Part shown: positions 17,490 through 26,531 of the stretch, piece by piece
Layout of the letters: every line of letters begins with the position of its first letter
Numbering within the stretch: the first letter of the stretch is position 1
Source of the DNA: Planctomycetes bacterium B3_Pla
GTDB taxonomy: Bacteria > Planctomycetota > Phycisphaerae > Sedimentisphaerales > Anaerobacaceae
Direction: 5' to 3'
Assembly (NCBI GenBank): GCA_005223045.1
Contig: NJBM01000006.1
Location: 243,498 to 307,497, forward strand
Length of the DNA stretch: 64,000 nt
Notes under the pieces: model-generated
What the model was told of the DNA's origin: nothing
Databases searched by the model: none
The model's input: only the letters and a program-made list of their open reading frames with translations
Translations under genes and position numbers: made by a program

Positions 17490-18245
17490 GTGAACAACCG
17501 AAAAGCATTTACACTGATAGAGTTGCTGGTGGTCATCGCTATCATTGCCTTGTTGATGGCAATACTTATGCCGGCCCTGCAACGAGTGAGGAAACAGGCC
17601 AAGACGGTCCTGTGCCAGGCCAATCTGAAACAATGGGGCCTCGTCTGGTCAATGTACACCGACGAGAACAACGGCAAATTCCCCGACTACATGGGCACCA
17701 ACTGGATGAGCGTGCTGATAGACTACTACGGCAATAGCGAGAAGATGCTCTACTGCCCGATGACCACTAAAACAATGTCCGAGGGTACTGAAGTGCGGTA
17801 CTCAGTCCTTGGAAACAGCAACGATAGCTTCGGCAGCTATTCACTCAATGAATGGATCAACGATAGTGACGATGCCGGCGGGGGCCGCAGTCTTGAGGAT
17901 TACTGGAGAACGATAAATCATAAAGGCTTGAACAACGCCCCGGTAATGGCTGACGGCGCCTGGCGCGCCGACGGTCAGCCCTATCCTACGGACCGGCCTC
18001 CAAGTTACGATGGAGAGCCGCGGGGAGGAGTAGCCACCGATGAGATACGCATCTTCTGTATCAACCGGCACGATGGAGCTGTTAATGTCCTGTTTATGGA
18101 CTGGACCACGAGAAAAGTCGGGCTCAAGGAATTGTGGACGTTGAAATGGCATCGCAATGCCAATATTGCAGGCCCCTGGACCAAAGGCGGCATGGTCCGC
18201 CCTGAAGACTGGCCCGAATGGATGAGGCATTTCAAAGACTATTAA
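17490..18245 (+). CDS. Type II secretion / type IV pilin-like protein (pseudopilin paralogue 3)
   Basis: A 251-residue prepilin with leader VNNRKA before [20 protein letters not shown]. The residue at -1 is Ala instead of Gly, which prepilin peptidases tolerate but often process less efficiently. The C-terminal domain is diverged from paralogues 1 and 2 but keeps [18 protein letters not shown] and [10 protein letters not shown], and it closes with [16 protein letters not shown] 17490 (GAGG eight bases upstream) gives a leader matching its paralogues; ATG 17475 adds five residues. Confidence 0.85.
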   Translation: MNNRKAFTLIELLVVIAIIALLMAILMPALQRVRKQAKTVLCQANLKQWGLVWSMYTDENNGKFPDYMGTNWMSVLIDYYGNSEKMLYCPMTTKTMSEGTEVRYSVLGNSNDSFGSYSLNEWINDSDDAGGGRSLEDYWRTINHKGLNNAPVMADGAWRADGQPYPTDRPPSYDGEPRGGVATDEIRIFCINRHDGAVNVLFMDWTTRKVGLKELWTLKWHRNANIAGPWTKGGMVRPEDWPEWMRHFKDY

Positions 18246-18581
18246 GTAATGCGCCGCTGCCCGGTTGGGAATGCGAACTCTCAGTCGGGAAAGCGGAGGA
18301 TTTCTAACGGATTCCGCGCCGGTAGAACTTTAACTGGTTGTTTCCATCATTGTATCATTGACGGCGGCGTTACCGGCACTCACCAAATATTTGTTTTAGG
18401 TCAGTCTTGACCGTCGTTTCATAAGTCCGCGCAAAGGAAGTTGGTTGAATTCTGGGCAGCCGCCGCAGGAATTTTGACGCGGTTTTTTGCCTGAATTTAG
18501 CGAAAATCAGCGAAAAATGCCAAAATACTCAAAAAATCGCGTCAAGTTTGACGCTCTCGTTGGACTTACTAATAGGAATCA
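18246..18581 (+). promoter_or_regulatory. Intergenic control region upstream of the fused sigma factor
   Basis: No gene seen in these 336 bases. TTTGACGC occurs at 18473-18480 and again at 18547-18554, the second as half of a palindrome GCGTCAA-GT-TTGACGC at 18539-18554. TTGACG (18548-18553) followed after 16 bases by TAATAG (18570-18575) forms a promoter whose -10 box ends six bases before the ATG at 18582, so the transcript may be nearly leaderless. An AGGA at 18574-18577 would otherwise serve as ribosome-binding site. Confidence 0.4.
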
Positions 18582-20444
18582 ATGATTAACTACGAAGAGC
18601 ACGCTGAATTGGTCAAGAAAGCGCAGCTCGGCGACAAGGAAAGTCTAAAGCGCCTGGCTGAGGCGGCGAGGATACATTTACGTGCGTATGTATTCCGTCT
18701 GACCTTACAGGAAGATTTGACGCAGGACATCGTGCAGGAGAGCATTTTGGAAATGTTTAAGGTATTCGACAAACTGAAAAAGACCGAGAAGTTCTGGGCC
18801 TGGTTGAACGGCATCGCTTTCAACAAGGTTCGCAGTCACTACGGCCGGCAGTGGCGCCACAAGACGAGTTCCCTCTCTGAGATCGACTGTAACGTTGCGG
18901 CAAAGAACAGCCAAAGCGCGTTAGCCGATGTGATTAATAACGAGTTGAAACAAATTGTTATTAAATCGATGCAGGAATTGGCGCCCCGTCATAGGGCTGT
19001 GCTGACTATGCGCTGTTATGAGGGGCTGGCCTATTCGGAGATTGCCGAGTTGATGGAATGCACGGAATTTGGCGCCCAGTCACTTTTCTACAGATCTAAG
19101 AAGGCCCTGGCTAAGAAACTGTCCCGCCACGGGCTCGGCAAGGGCTACCTGCTGGCGGCTTTGGTCTTGTTCGGAAAGGTGACGGCTACAACTGAGGCCG
19201 CGGCTGCGGAAGTGTCTGTGACGGCGGCTACAATCAAAGTCGGTACGGCGGCTGCTCTGGCGGCAATCGCGACAAGCAAGACTGCAATCGTTTCCTTGGC
19301 TAGCGCAGGCGTGATTGCCGGCGGCACCGTGGCAATGAAACCTGAAACTGCCAAGCTCGATCAACGGTCGCAAGAATCCCGGGCACAAACTTCCCTCACT
19401 GCACCACGCCGGAACGAAGCGACCAAGGGCACGGAGCAATGCTGGTACTTCTTCCCGGAAGGTGTTGGCAAGCCTCTGATGATACGACTGTTGAAATCCG
19501 CCGCCTCCGGCGAACATTCTTACTGTCAGTACCTGCAAAACCAACATGCCAACTACTTCTGTGACAAGAACACCGTCTATATGAACAATTTCCGCATGTA
19601 CAGCCCGGATCTGTCTGTAACAAGACTGCCCACAGACGGCGAGAACTTGAGCCGGTTCATTTCTCGCGTCGAGGGCAGGCAGGCAGATGTGGAACACGTT
19701 TCCGGCAGAGGAAAAGGGCTGCTGGTAGTATCCAAACGTAGCGGCAATCATGGAGATAGAATCTGGAGGATAGATCGCCATCTAAATGTCCTGGAAGAGG
19801 AATACTTTCAGTTCGACTGGTCGGGAAGTGCAAAAATCGTTGATAATCGAGATGCGATGCACAAGCGGGGCTGGACGTATTTCAGGATTGCCGGCCGGAT
19901 CAATGGAGTACAAGTCTTGGGAACCGGACGGATGCCGTTTGTGTATGCGACGAGCAAGCAATCCAGCCCCTGGCTTAAACTGCAACTCGCCGATGGCTCA
20001 AGGATTGTGGATAGCGGAGCAGGAGCGTATGTTTTTGACCGAAGCGGAGAAGCGGTGGCAAGGTACGAAGCGGGGAGTTTCTTCAAGGGATTGGGGCGGC
20101 CCTGGATGGGGCTGCACACGATCGACACGGTGCGCCGAGATGCAGCGGAACAACAGGTAACGTTTGAGACCGGCAACATATCGAGCAGTGGCAAGGCAGA
20201 AGTTGCGTTGACGTGCGAGCAGGTCAAGCTGGTCTATACTATCGATATGGAAACCGACGTTATTGAGAAGATAACATTCACTACAAGCACCGGCGGCAAG
20301 GGCGAATTGAGGTTTTCTTACCTACAAAATATTGATAATCTCGGCAATGAATTCACACTGCCGAGACAGAGAAGCTATCGAAGGCCCCAGCATGATCCTC
20401 CGGGTATGCAGTGGCTTGTGAATTTGACAACCAATCGCTGGTAA
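18582..20444 (+). CDS. ECF sigma factor fused to a membrane segment and an exported domain
   Basis: A 620-residue fusion. Residues 1-185 are a complete ECF sigma factor: region 2 with LTQDIVQESILEMFKVFDKL and region 4 with LAPRHRAVLTMRCYEGLAYSEIAELM and a YRSKKALAKKL helix. Residues about 186-250 are small and hydrophobic (GYLLAALVLFGKV and IVSLASAGVIAGGTVAM), enough for one or two membrane passes. Residues 280-620 form a beta-rich domain with few landmarks (EQCWYFFPEGVG, TFTTSTGGKGELRFSY). Family knowledge: planctomycetes carry ECF factors with long C-terminal extensions proposed to sense signals directly. Its position between pseudopilin genes and beta-helix proteins suggests it controls them. 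Confidence 0.85.
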   Translation: MINYEEHAELVKKAQLGDKESLKRLAEAARIHLRAYVFRLTLQEDLTQDIVQESILEMFKVFDKLKKTEKFWAWLNGIAFNKVRSHYGRQWRHKTSSLSEIDCNVAAKNSQSALADVINNELKQIVIKSMQELAPRHRAVLTMRCYEGLAYSEIAELMECTEFGAQSLFYRSKKALAKKLSRHGLGKGYLLAALVLFGKVTATTEAAAAEVSVTAATIKVGTAAALAAIATSKTAIVSLASAGVIAGGTVAMKPETAKLDQRSQESRAQTSLTAPRRNEATKGTEQCWYFFPEGVGKPLMIRLLKSAASGEHSYCQYLQNQHANYFCDKNTVYMNNFRMYSPDLSVTRLPTDGENLSRFISRVEGRQADVEHVSGRGKGLLVVSKRSGNHGDRIWRIDRHLNVLEEEYFQFDWSGSAKIVDNRDAMHKRGWTYFRIAGRINGVQVLGTGRMPFVYATSKQSSPWLKLQLADGSRIVDSGAGAYVFDRSGEAVARYEAGSFFKGLGRPWMGLHTIDTVRRDAAEQQVTFETGNISSSGKAEVALTCEQVKLVYTIDMETDVIEKITFTTSTGGKGELRFSYLQNIDNLGNEFTLPRQRSYRRPQHDPPGMQWLVNLTTNRW

Positions 20445-20490
20445 ATTGTCATTATGGTGAGAACACACAGGACAGAAAGGAAGGTGCACA

Positions 20491-22071
20491 ATGGTCAACA
20501 AGGCAAATATCATGACAAGATGGACAATTTCGCTGTTTTTCACGGTATTGGTTGGCGCCGCGACTGTCGTGTCAGGCAGTCGCGGTCGCATTCCCACTCC
20601 GAATTTCTTCTATGTCGATGCGGTTCATGGGAATGATGACAACAGAGGTCTAACTCCGGGAGCAGCGTTCGCAACCATTCAAAGGGGTATCGACACAGCA
20701 GCGGACAACGACATCGTTCTGGTCTATCCGGGGCTGTACCAGGAAGAAATCAATTTCCTGGGCAAAGCGCTCGTGGTGCAGGGTGCTACTGCTACCGCGG
20801 ATCCTGCGAGCATACCTGTGCTGCAGAATCCCGGCGATTTTGCAGTCTCATTCTACAGTGGCGAAGGTCCCGACAGCATCCTGGAGAACTTCGTAATAAG
20901 AGGCAGCTTTATGGCCGTTTTCATCGCCAGAAGTTCGCCGACTATCAGCAATGTGACGATAGTGGACAACACACACGGCATCGAAGCCTACGTGCGCTCG
21001 GAGCCGGACATAAGCAACTGTATCTTCTGGAGAAATGCCGGGGGCGACCTGTTCGGATGCCAGGCGAAGTTCAGTCGCACAAGCGAAGCCGGCCAGGGAC
21101 AAAGCAACATCATTGCCGACCCACTCTTTGTCGATCCCAATGCAGGGGATTACCATCTGCTCTCAGAGAGGGGCCGCTATTGGTCCGAGCATGACGTCTG
21201 GGTCCTGGATCGAGTGACGAGTCCCTGCATTGACCGCGGCAATCCGAATGCCGACCCATCGGACGAGCCGATACCCAACGGCGACCGGATCAACATGGGC
21301 GCTTACGGCGGCACGGTCCAGGCCAGCATGTCGCCGGAGCTGCTGCCTGGTCTGGCTTCCAATCCAAGCCCTTCCAATGGGGCTGTCGAGGTAGACATCA
21401 ATGCCATATTGAGCTGGGATCCCGGCCCAAACGCTCTCTTGCATGACGTTCATTTTGGAACTGAGAATCCCCCGCCGCTGGTATCCAGCCAGGCAATGCC
21501 GCAGTTCGATCCCGGAAGGATGAATTCTGAAACTGTGTACTACTGGCGCATCGATGAGGTTGACAGCGAGGGCAATGAGACGGCGGGCGCCGTCTGGGAG
21601 TTCACAACGACCTCCGGAGAGCCGCCGAAAGGCAGGGCTTGCTTCATCCCAGAGACCGGCGTCTGGGTGGACGGGGCCCTTGTTTCAATATCAAAGGTTG
21701 GCGTAGAGTGCAGCATAAGCTGGGCTGACGGTGTCGGGATAAGGAACTCGTCGCTACCTCTATCCTGTCGGGGCAAAGTTGAAGAGGTGCAAGAGCACGA
21801 GGGTATCTTCGAATGCTTTGACGTTTTGCTGGAAAGCGGCAATCGCATCGGCGTGGCCGAGCGCCATTACTTCTTAATAGAATCGGGCAACTGGGTTGCC
21901 GTGCAAAATCTGAAGACAGGGACGAAACTACAAACGCCAAGAGGCTCGATTGCGATTGTAAACGTGGCCAAGAGACTGATGCCCTATGCGGGGAAAGTTT
22001 ACAATCTCAAGGTCGCGGGGTCCGACCGATATCTTGTAGGTAGAGATGCGATTATAGTGCGTGACCACTAA
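20491..22071 (+). CDS. Secreted beta-helix protein with C-terminal Hint (intein/hedgehog-type) domain
   Basis: A 526-residue exported protein with signal peptide (residues 8-30) after an AAGGAAGG site. Residues about 38-285 are a right-handed beta-helix of the pectate-lyase/DUF1565 type (YVDAVHGNDDNRGLTPG, ATIQRGID, SPTISNVTIVDN, DISNCIFWRN, INMGAYGGT). A Fn3-like linker follows (SNPSPSNGAVEVD, YYWRIDEVDSEGN). From Cys384 the sequence CFIPETGVWVDG, then AERHYFLIESGNWVAVQNLK and VYNLKVAGSDRYLVGRDAI has the block order of Hint domains, beginning with the nucleophilic Cys and ending four residues from the C-terminus. The Hint domain could cleave or attach the passenger to another molecule. Confidence 0.8.
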   Translation: MVNKANIMTRWTISLFFTVLVGAATVVSGSRGRIPTPNFFYVDAVHGNDDNRGLTPGAAFATIQRGIDTAADNDIVLVYPGLYQEEINFLGKALVVQGATATADPASIPVLQNPGDFAVSFYSGEGPDSILENFVIRGSFMAVFIARSSPTISNVTIVDNTHGIEAYVRSEPDISNCIFWRNAGGDLFGCQAKFSRTSEAGQGQSNIIADPLFVDPNAGDYHLLSERGRYWSEHDVWVLDRVTSPCIDRGNPNADPSDEPIPNGDRINMGAYGGTVQASMSPELLPGLASNPSPSNGAVEVDINAILSWDPGPNALLHDVHFGTENPPPLVSSQAMPQFDPGRMNSETVYYWRIDEVDSEGNETAGAVWEFTTTSGEPPKGRACFIPETGVWVDGALVSISKVGVECSISWADGVGIRNSSLPLSCRGKVEEVQEHEGIFECFDVLLESGNRIGVAERHYFLIESGNWVAVQNLKTGTKLQTPRGSIAIVNVAKRLMPYAGKVYNLKVAGSDRYLVGRDAIIVRDH

Positions 22072-22088
22072 TTTACAGGAGTAGGAAG

Positions 22089-24461
22089 ATGTCGAGCAAG
22101 GCAAATCATTCCAGATTGTTGTTGTGCGCACTGTTTCTGCTGACAGTGTCATGTACGGCTGCGACAGGCAAGGTAATTTACGTTGATGGTGACGCCGTCG
22201 CCGAGTTTGACGGATCAGAATGGGCCTTCGCCTATCGGACCCTCCAGGATGCTATTTCCAACGCGTGGTTCGGCGACGAAATCCGGGTAGCACACGGGAC
22301 CTACAGACCCGATCAGGCAATGTTTTCTGGGGGACGCACCGGGGGCACAATAACGGCATCCGGCGACCGGACGGCTACGTTCGAACTCGTCTACAATGTT
22401 ACGTTCAAAGGCGGCTATGCCGGCTATGGCGAACCAGACCCCGATGTGCGAGACTTCGAGAAGTATGAGACCATCCTAAGCGGTGACCTTGATGACAATG
22501 ATATCGACGTAAAGGACCCCAAAGATCTGTTGACCGAGCCCAGCAGAGCGGAGAACAGCCGCAACGTCGTGACCGTTGCCGGTACGGCTGCCCTTGACGG
22601 ATTCACCATCATCGGGGGCAATGCCAACGAGAGATGGGGGCACAGCACCGTGAATAATTCCAACGCGGGAGGGGGGCTGTTTAATAGGTACGGCATCCCG
22701 CAAATCATCAACTGCACAGTCAGTGGCAACTCAGCCGGCACCGACGGTGGCGGTATGTACAATGATCTGGCCAATCCAATTCTGGTCAACTGTACTTTCA
22801 CGGGCAACTGCGCCGGGCGTAATGGCGGTGCGATATCCAACGACCAGAGCGCCCCGGACCTTGCCAACTGCACATTTTCGGACAACACGGCATGGTACGG
22901 CGGCGGCGCAATGTACAACGACGATAGCAAGCCGAATCTGGTCAGTTGCACATTCGTCGAGAACTCCTCACGTTACGGCGGCGCCATGTACAACGAAGAA
23001 AGCGAGCCGGTCTTAACCAACTGTGCATTCCGCGGCAACCACGGATTTGATTACGGCGGCGGGATGTACAACGCAGGCCAAAGTGACCTTACCCTGAAGA
23101 ACTGCACCTTCACCGCAAACCAAGCGGGAATGTACGGGGCCGGGATGTCCAGCAACCGCTGTGACCTGATCCTGACCAACTGCACATTCATCGGAAACTC
23201 GGCGCCGGAGGGAAGAGTTCTGGCTTTCAATGGAGGACGCAGCATTGTCGAGCTAAACAACTGTATCCTCTGGGACAGCAACAGGGCGATGTGGATAAAC
23301 GACTCTTCAACTGTCAACGTCTTCTACAGCAACATCTCCGGCGGCTGGCCCGGCGAAGGAAATATTGATGCCGACCCGATGTTTGTGGATGCCGACGGCC
23401 CCGACTACATCCCAGGCACCGAAGACGACGACTTGCGGCTTGCGCCCTTGTCACCCTGTATCGACTCGGGTGATCCTGGCTACGTGTCCGGGCCCGATGA
23501 AACTGACTTCGACGCAAATCCGCGCATCACAGGCGGCCGCATCGACATGGGCGCCTATGAGTTCCAGTCCCTGATATATGTTGACGATGACGCCCCCGGC
23601 GATCCGGGGCCGGGCGACCCGGAAGTCAGCGACCTTCTGGAGAATGGATCCAAAGCCCACCCGTTCGACACCATCCAGGAAGCCATTGATGTGGCGCACG
23701 ACCAATTTACAGTTCTGGTCCTGCCGGGCATTTACGGTAAGATCGATTTTACGGGTAAGGCAATAACGGTTACGGGCGCCGAAGGCGCGGCTGTGATTAA
23801 GGAACCGTGGAACGGCCGAGGAGGTGATCCGAGACCGGACGCGGTTACCTTCCATACAGGCGAAGGGCCGGGCAGCGTGCTGAAGAACTTCATCATTAAA
23901 GACGTCGGTATAGCGATATCCCTCAACTACGGAAGCAGCCCCACGATCCGCAATCTCACAATCGTGGACAACGTTTTCGGCATTGCGGCCTACGAGAATT
24001 CAAACCCTGATATAAGTAATTGCATTTTCTGGAACAACGAGGACGGTGACCTGTTCCAGTGTACAGCCCGGTATAGCTGTCTCGAAGGCGGTGCTGAGGG
24101 TGAGGGCAACATAAACGTTAATCCGCTGTTTGTAGATGAGGCTGGCGGCGATAATCGTTTTTTCGGCGATTACCCCACCAGCGGCGATTACCACTTGAAG
24201 AGCGAAGGTCACCGTTGGGATCAAGACGCCAAAGTCTGGACTTACGACTATGTTACGAGTCGATGTATAGATGCAGGCGATCCGGCTTCACCGCTGGGTG
24301 ACGAGCCGATGAGCGTGCCGCGTGATCCAGACAACAGATACGGTGTAAATATGCGTATCAACATGGGAGCTTTCGGCGGAACGGTCCAGGCCAGCATGCC
24401 ACCCCGGGACTGGGTGCTTCCGGAGGACTCAACCGCTCCCGATCCGATCCCGATCCAGTGA
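22089..24461 (+). CDS. Secreted Pmp-like/right-handed beta-helix protein
   Basis: A 790-residue exported protein with N-terminal hydrophobic signal (SRLLLCALFLLTVSCTAA). Residues about 180-400 hold repeated units of the GGGMYND...NCTFTGN type, as in polymorphic outer-membrane proteins and choice-of-anchor Q proteins. A second helix domain follows (YVDDDAPGDPGPG, TIQEAID, SPTIRNLTIVDN, DISNCIFWNNEDGDLF) that closely resembles the helix of the upstream Hint protein, so the two share an origin. It lacks a dockerin or Hint domain and ends in a Pro-rich tail (PEDSTAPDPIPIQ). Start at ATG 22089 after AGGAGTAGGAAG; 17 bases from the Hint gene, so cotranscribed. Confidence 0.82.
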   Translation: MSSKANHSRLLLCALFLLTVSCTAATGKVIYVDGDAVAEFDGSEWAFAYRTLQDAISNAWFGDEIRVAHGTYRPDQAMFSGGRTGGTITASGDRTATFELVYNVTFKGGYAGYGEPDPDVRDFEKYETILSGDLDDNDIDVKDPKDLLTEPSRAENSRNVVTVAGTAALDGFTIIGGNANERWGHSTVNNSNAGGGLFNRYGIPQIINCTVSGNSAGTDGGGMYNDLANPILVNCTFTGNCAGRNGGAISNDQSAPDLANCTFSDNTAWYGGGAMYNDDSKPNLVSCTFVENSSRYGGAMYNEESEPVLTNCAFRGNHGFDYGGGMYNAGQSDLTLKNCTFTANQAGMYGAGMSSNRCDLILTNCTFIGNSAPEGRVLAFNGGRSIVELNNCILWDSNRAMWINDSSTVNVFYSNISGGWPGEGNIDADPMFVDADGPDYIPGTEDDDLRLAPLSPCIDSGDPGYVSGPDETDFDANPRITGGRIDMGAYEFQSLIYVDDDAPGDPGPGDPEVSDLLENGSKAHPFDTIQEAIDVAHDQFTVLVLPGIYGKIDFTGKAITVTGAEGAAVIKEPWNGRGGDPRPDAVTFHTGEGPGSVLKNFIIKDVGIAISLNYGSSPTIRNLTIVDNVFGIAAYENSNPDISNCIFWNNEDGDLFQCTARYSCLEGGAEGEGNINVNPLFVDEAGGDNRFFGDYPTSGDYHLKSEGHRWDQDAKVWTYDYVTSRCIDAGDPASPLGDEPMSVPRDPDNRYGVNMRINMGAFGGTVQASMPPRDWVLPEDSTAPDPIPIQ

Positions 24462-24606
24462 ACTCAGGGCGGCGTGCATCCGGAAGCCTGCGCAGGAAAT
24501 GGAACGTTCGATGTTCAGCAGCAGCGTCTTTTGAGAATTTTGTTGATAGTCAATCGAGCAATAGATATAATACGAGGATAAGAGTCTGTGCGAATGTGGA
24601 GTTAGG

Positions 24607-25524
24607 ATGCGCGCGGAAACGCAGCAAAAATCTGTTTGTTTCCAAGCCCGGAGGCGTCGCCTGAGAACGAAATCGCCGAGAGGATTTACCCTGATCGAGC
24701 TTTTGGTGGTCATTTCCGTAATCTCGGTCATGACGGGCATTCTGCTGCCGGCGCTGAATAAAGTCAGGCGCCAAGCCCGAGCGCTGCTTGCCACGAGTAA
24801 CCAGCGCCAGATATTGAACTGCGTAAATCTGTTTGCCGCCGACAATGACGACCGCTATCCGGAATCGGTTGCGACTATAGGGGACGTAGCGTGGAATTGG
24901 GCCGAACCGATGATGTTGACGGCCCATAATGCGCGCAGCCCCCGTTTGTATCGCTCCATGAGTGCCTACCTGCGTCCCTATATCGAAGATGCCGACATCA
25001 TGTATTGTCCCAATGCGCCTCGAAAATACAAGTACCTTCAGGATGCCTGGAATGCCGGTGACGAATGGGACAATCCGGAAACGCTGCCTATGAAAGATCC
25101 GCTGAGCGGCACGTTTTGTTTTTACTGGAACTATACGGGTTATCTCGAAGACAGGAACTACCTTTTCAGAGGACCACGAAATTCCGCCGGTGGTCGAGGC
25201 GAAAGCAAACTGCTTGTGAGTGACTACTTCGGTTACAACCATTGGCGAAGCAAGAATTCCTACAGCAGTTGCGAGAGGTTCGGGGCTGTTTCAATCACGG
25301 AAGGAACGCAGCTTTCCTCTGCTTACTGGTCCGGCGAAAGTAGTGCCGGATCGGACGCGCCGCAGATCAGGCTGCAGGCCGGCTACGCGGACGGACACGT
25401 AGAGAGCTTTTCATCCTCGGACACATTGATTATGAAGGTCATATTGCATCCGAAAACCGGCGAGCCTTATCCCGAGGACATCACGCCAGGAAACTTCTAT
25501 CTGCCGCGAAACGCCCTGCATTGA
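24607..25524 (+). CDS. Type II secretion / type IV pilin-like protein (pseudopilin 4)
   Basis: A 305-residue prepilin with an unusually long 26-residue basic leader (RRRRLRTKSPRG) before [31 protein letters not shown]. The C-terminal domain carries AADNDDRYPESV, MYCPNAP and, near the end, LQAGYADGHVESF, the YADGH signature of the H-X9-DG-type prepilin proteins of planctomycetes. It is only distantly related to the tandem trio and does not end in the KDY peptide. It probably forms the second half of this exported-protein cluster. Confidence 0.85.
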   Translation: MRAETQQKSVCFQARRRRLRTKSPRGFTLIELLVVISVISVMTGILLPALNKVRRQARALLATSNQRQILNCVNLFAADNDDRYPESVATIGDVAWNWAEPMMLTAHNARSPRLYRSMSAYLRPYIEDADIMYCPNAPRKYKYLQDAWNAGDEWDNPETLPMKDPLSGTFCFYWNYTGYLEDRNYLFRGPRNSAGGRGESKLLVSDYFGYNHWRSKNSYSSCERFGAVSITEGTQLSSAYWSGESSAGSDAPQIRLQAGYADGHVESFSSSDTLIMKVILHPKTGEPYPEDITPGNFYLPRNALH

Positions 25525-25614
25525 AATAAGAAAAACAGCTCGCCGGCGCGTGCATCAGCTATAATCGGAATGTCGGTTCGGAAGAACCTTCTTTGAACGA
25601 GAAAAAGGTCGGTC

Positions 25615-26514
25615 ATGCGCAGAGGAAAAGGATTTACACTCATAGAACTCTTGGTGGTGATTGCTGTGATCTCGCTACTGATGGCGCTGCTCATCCCGGT
25701 GCTGCGCAGCGTGCGAGAGCAAGGGCAACGGGCGGTTTGCCTGAGCAATCTCAAGCAACTTACTCTGGCGTGGACCGCTTATGCGACAGAACATGACGGC
25801 AAGCTCGTCGATGGCGGTCCCTTTGGAAGGCATGCAAGCGGACAGCCCGGGATGAATGGGTATCTCGAAGTGAAAGGTTGGGCAGGCAGGGCCTTTCTCC
25901 CTCGCAACAGCCGACATCGTGCCGTGCTGATGGCGCACCCTGACAAGGGCGCACTGTGGCCCTGGATCAAAGACGTCGATGTTTATCGTTGCACGCGGGG
26001 TCGTCTCGGACACGCCCTCACGTATGCCACGGTCGTCGCCGCAAACGGCTGCGAGGTAGAAGGAACGTTTATGCCGAAAAGTGGCGGCCGCGAGCTGAAT
26101 AAGCTCGGGATACGTGTCGGCGACACAGTGCTTCGCCTGACCAGGCTTACGGACATTATGAGCCCAGGCGCGGGCCAGCGTGCGGTCTTCATGGATTACG
26201 GCCAGATGCCGGCCGGTAATAATTTCTACGTTCACTACCTCTACCCGCGGTGGAAGTGGCACAGCGCTCCGCCGATCCACCACGGTGGCGGCATGACGCT
26301 CTCGATGGCGGACGGACATGCTGAGTACTGGAAGTGGAAAGGCCGTGAAACAGTGAGTTTTCCTCGTGAGCTTATGCCTGTGGACAATCTGTTCTGTGAA
26401 GTGCTGGAACCTCCGTCCGTGGCGGGAGCGACCGCGCACCAGCCGCAAACCAAGGACGGCATGTATGACCTACAAAGACTGCAAAGAGCGACATGGGGCA
26501 GATTAGGTTATTAG
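25615..26514 (+). CDS. Type II secretion / type IV pilin-like protein (pseudopilin 5, H-X9-DG type)
   Basis: A 299-residue prepilin with short leader MRRGKG before [31 protein letters not shown]. Near residue 220 it has HHGGGMTLSMADGHAEYWKW, the H-X9-DG pattern of this family. The C-terminus (MYDLQRLQRATWGRLGY) lacks the KDY peptide, but a separate 40-codon gene carrying that peptide begins 17 bases after the stop. Confidence 0.85.
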   Translation: MRRGKGFTLIELLVVIAVISLLMALLIPVLRSVREQGQRAVCLSNLKQLTLAWTAYATEHDGKLVDGGPFGRHASGQPGMNGYLEVKGWAGRAFLPRNSRHRAVLMAHPDKGALWPWIKDVDVYRCTRGRLGHALTYATVVAANGCEVEGTFMPKSGGRELNKLGIRVGDTVLRLTRLTDIMSPGAGQRAVFMDYGQMPAGNNFYVHYLYPRWKWHSAPPIHHGGGMTLSMADGHAEYWKWKGRETVSFPRELMPVDNLFCEVLEPPSVAGATAHQPQTKDGMYDLQRLQRATWGRLGY

Positions 26515-26531
26515 GCAAAGGAGGAGAAGAT

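Noticed and set aside
16623..17633. 336-codon frame antisense to pseudopilins
   Set aside because: Shadow of two conserved genes; no independent evidence.
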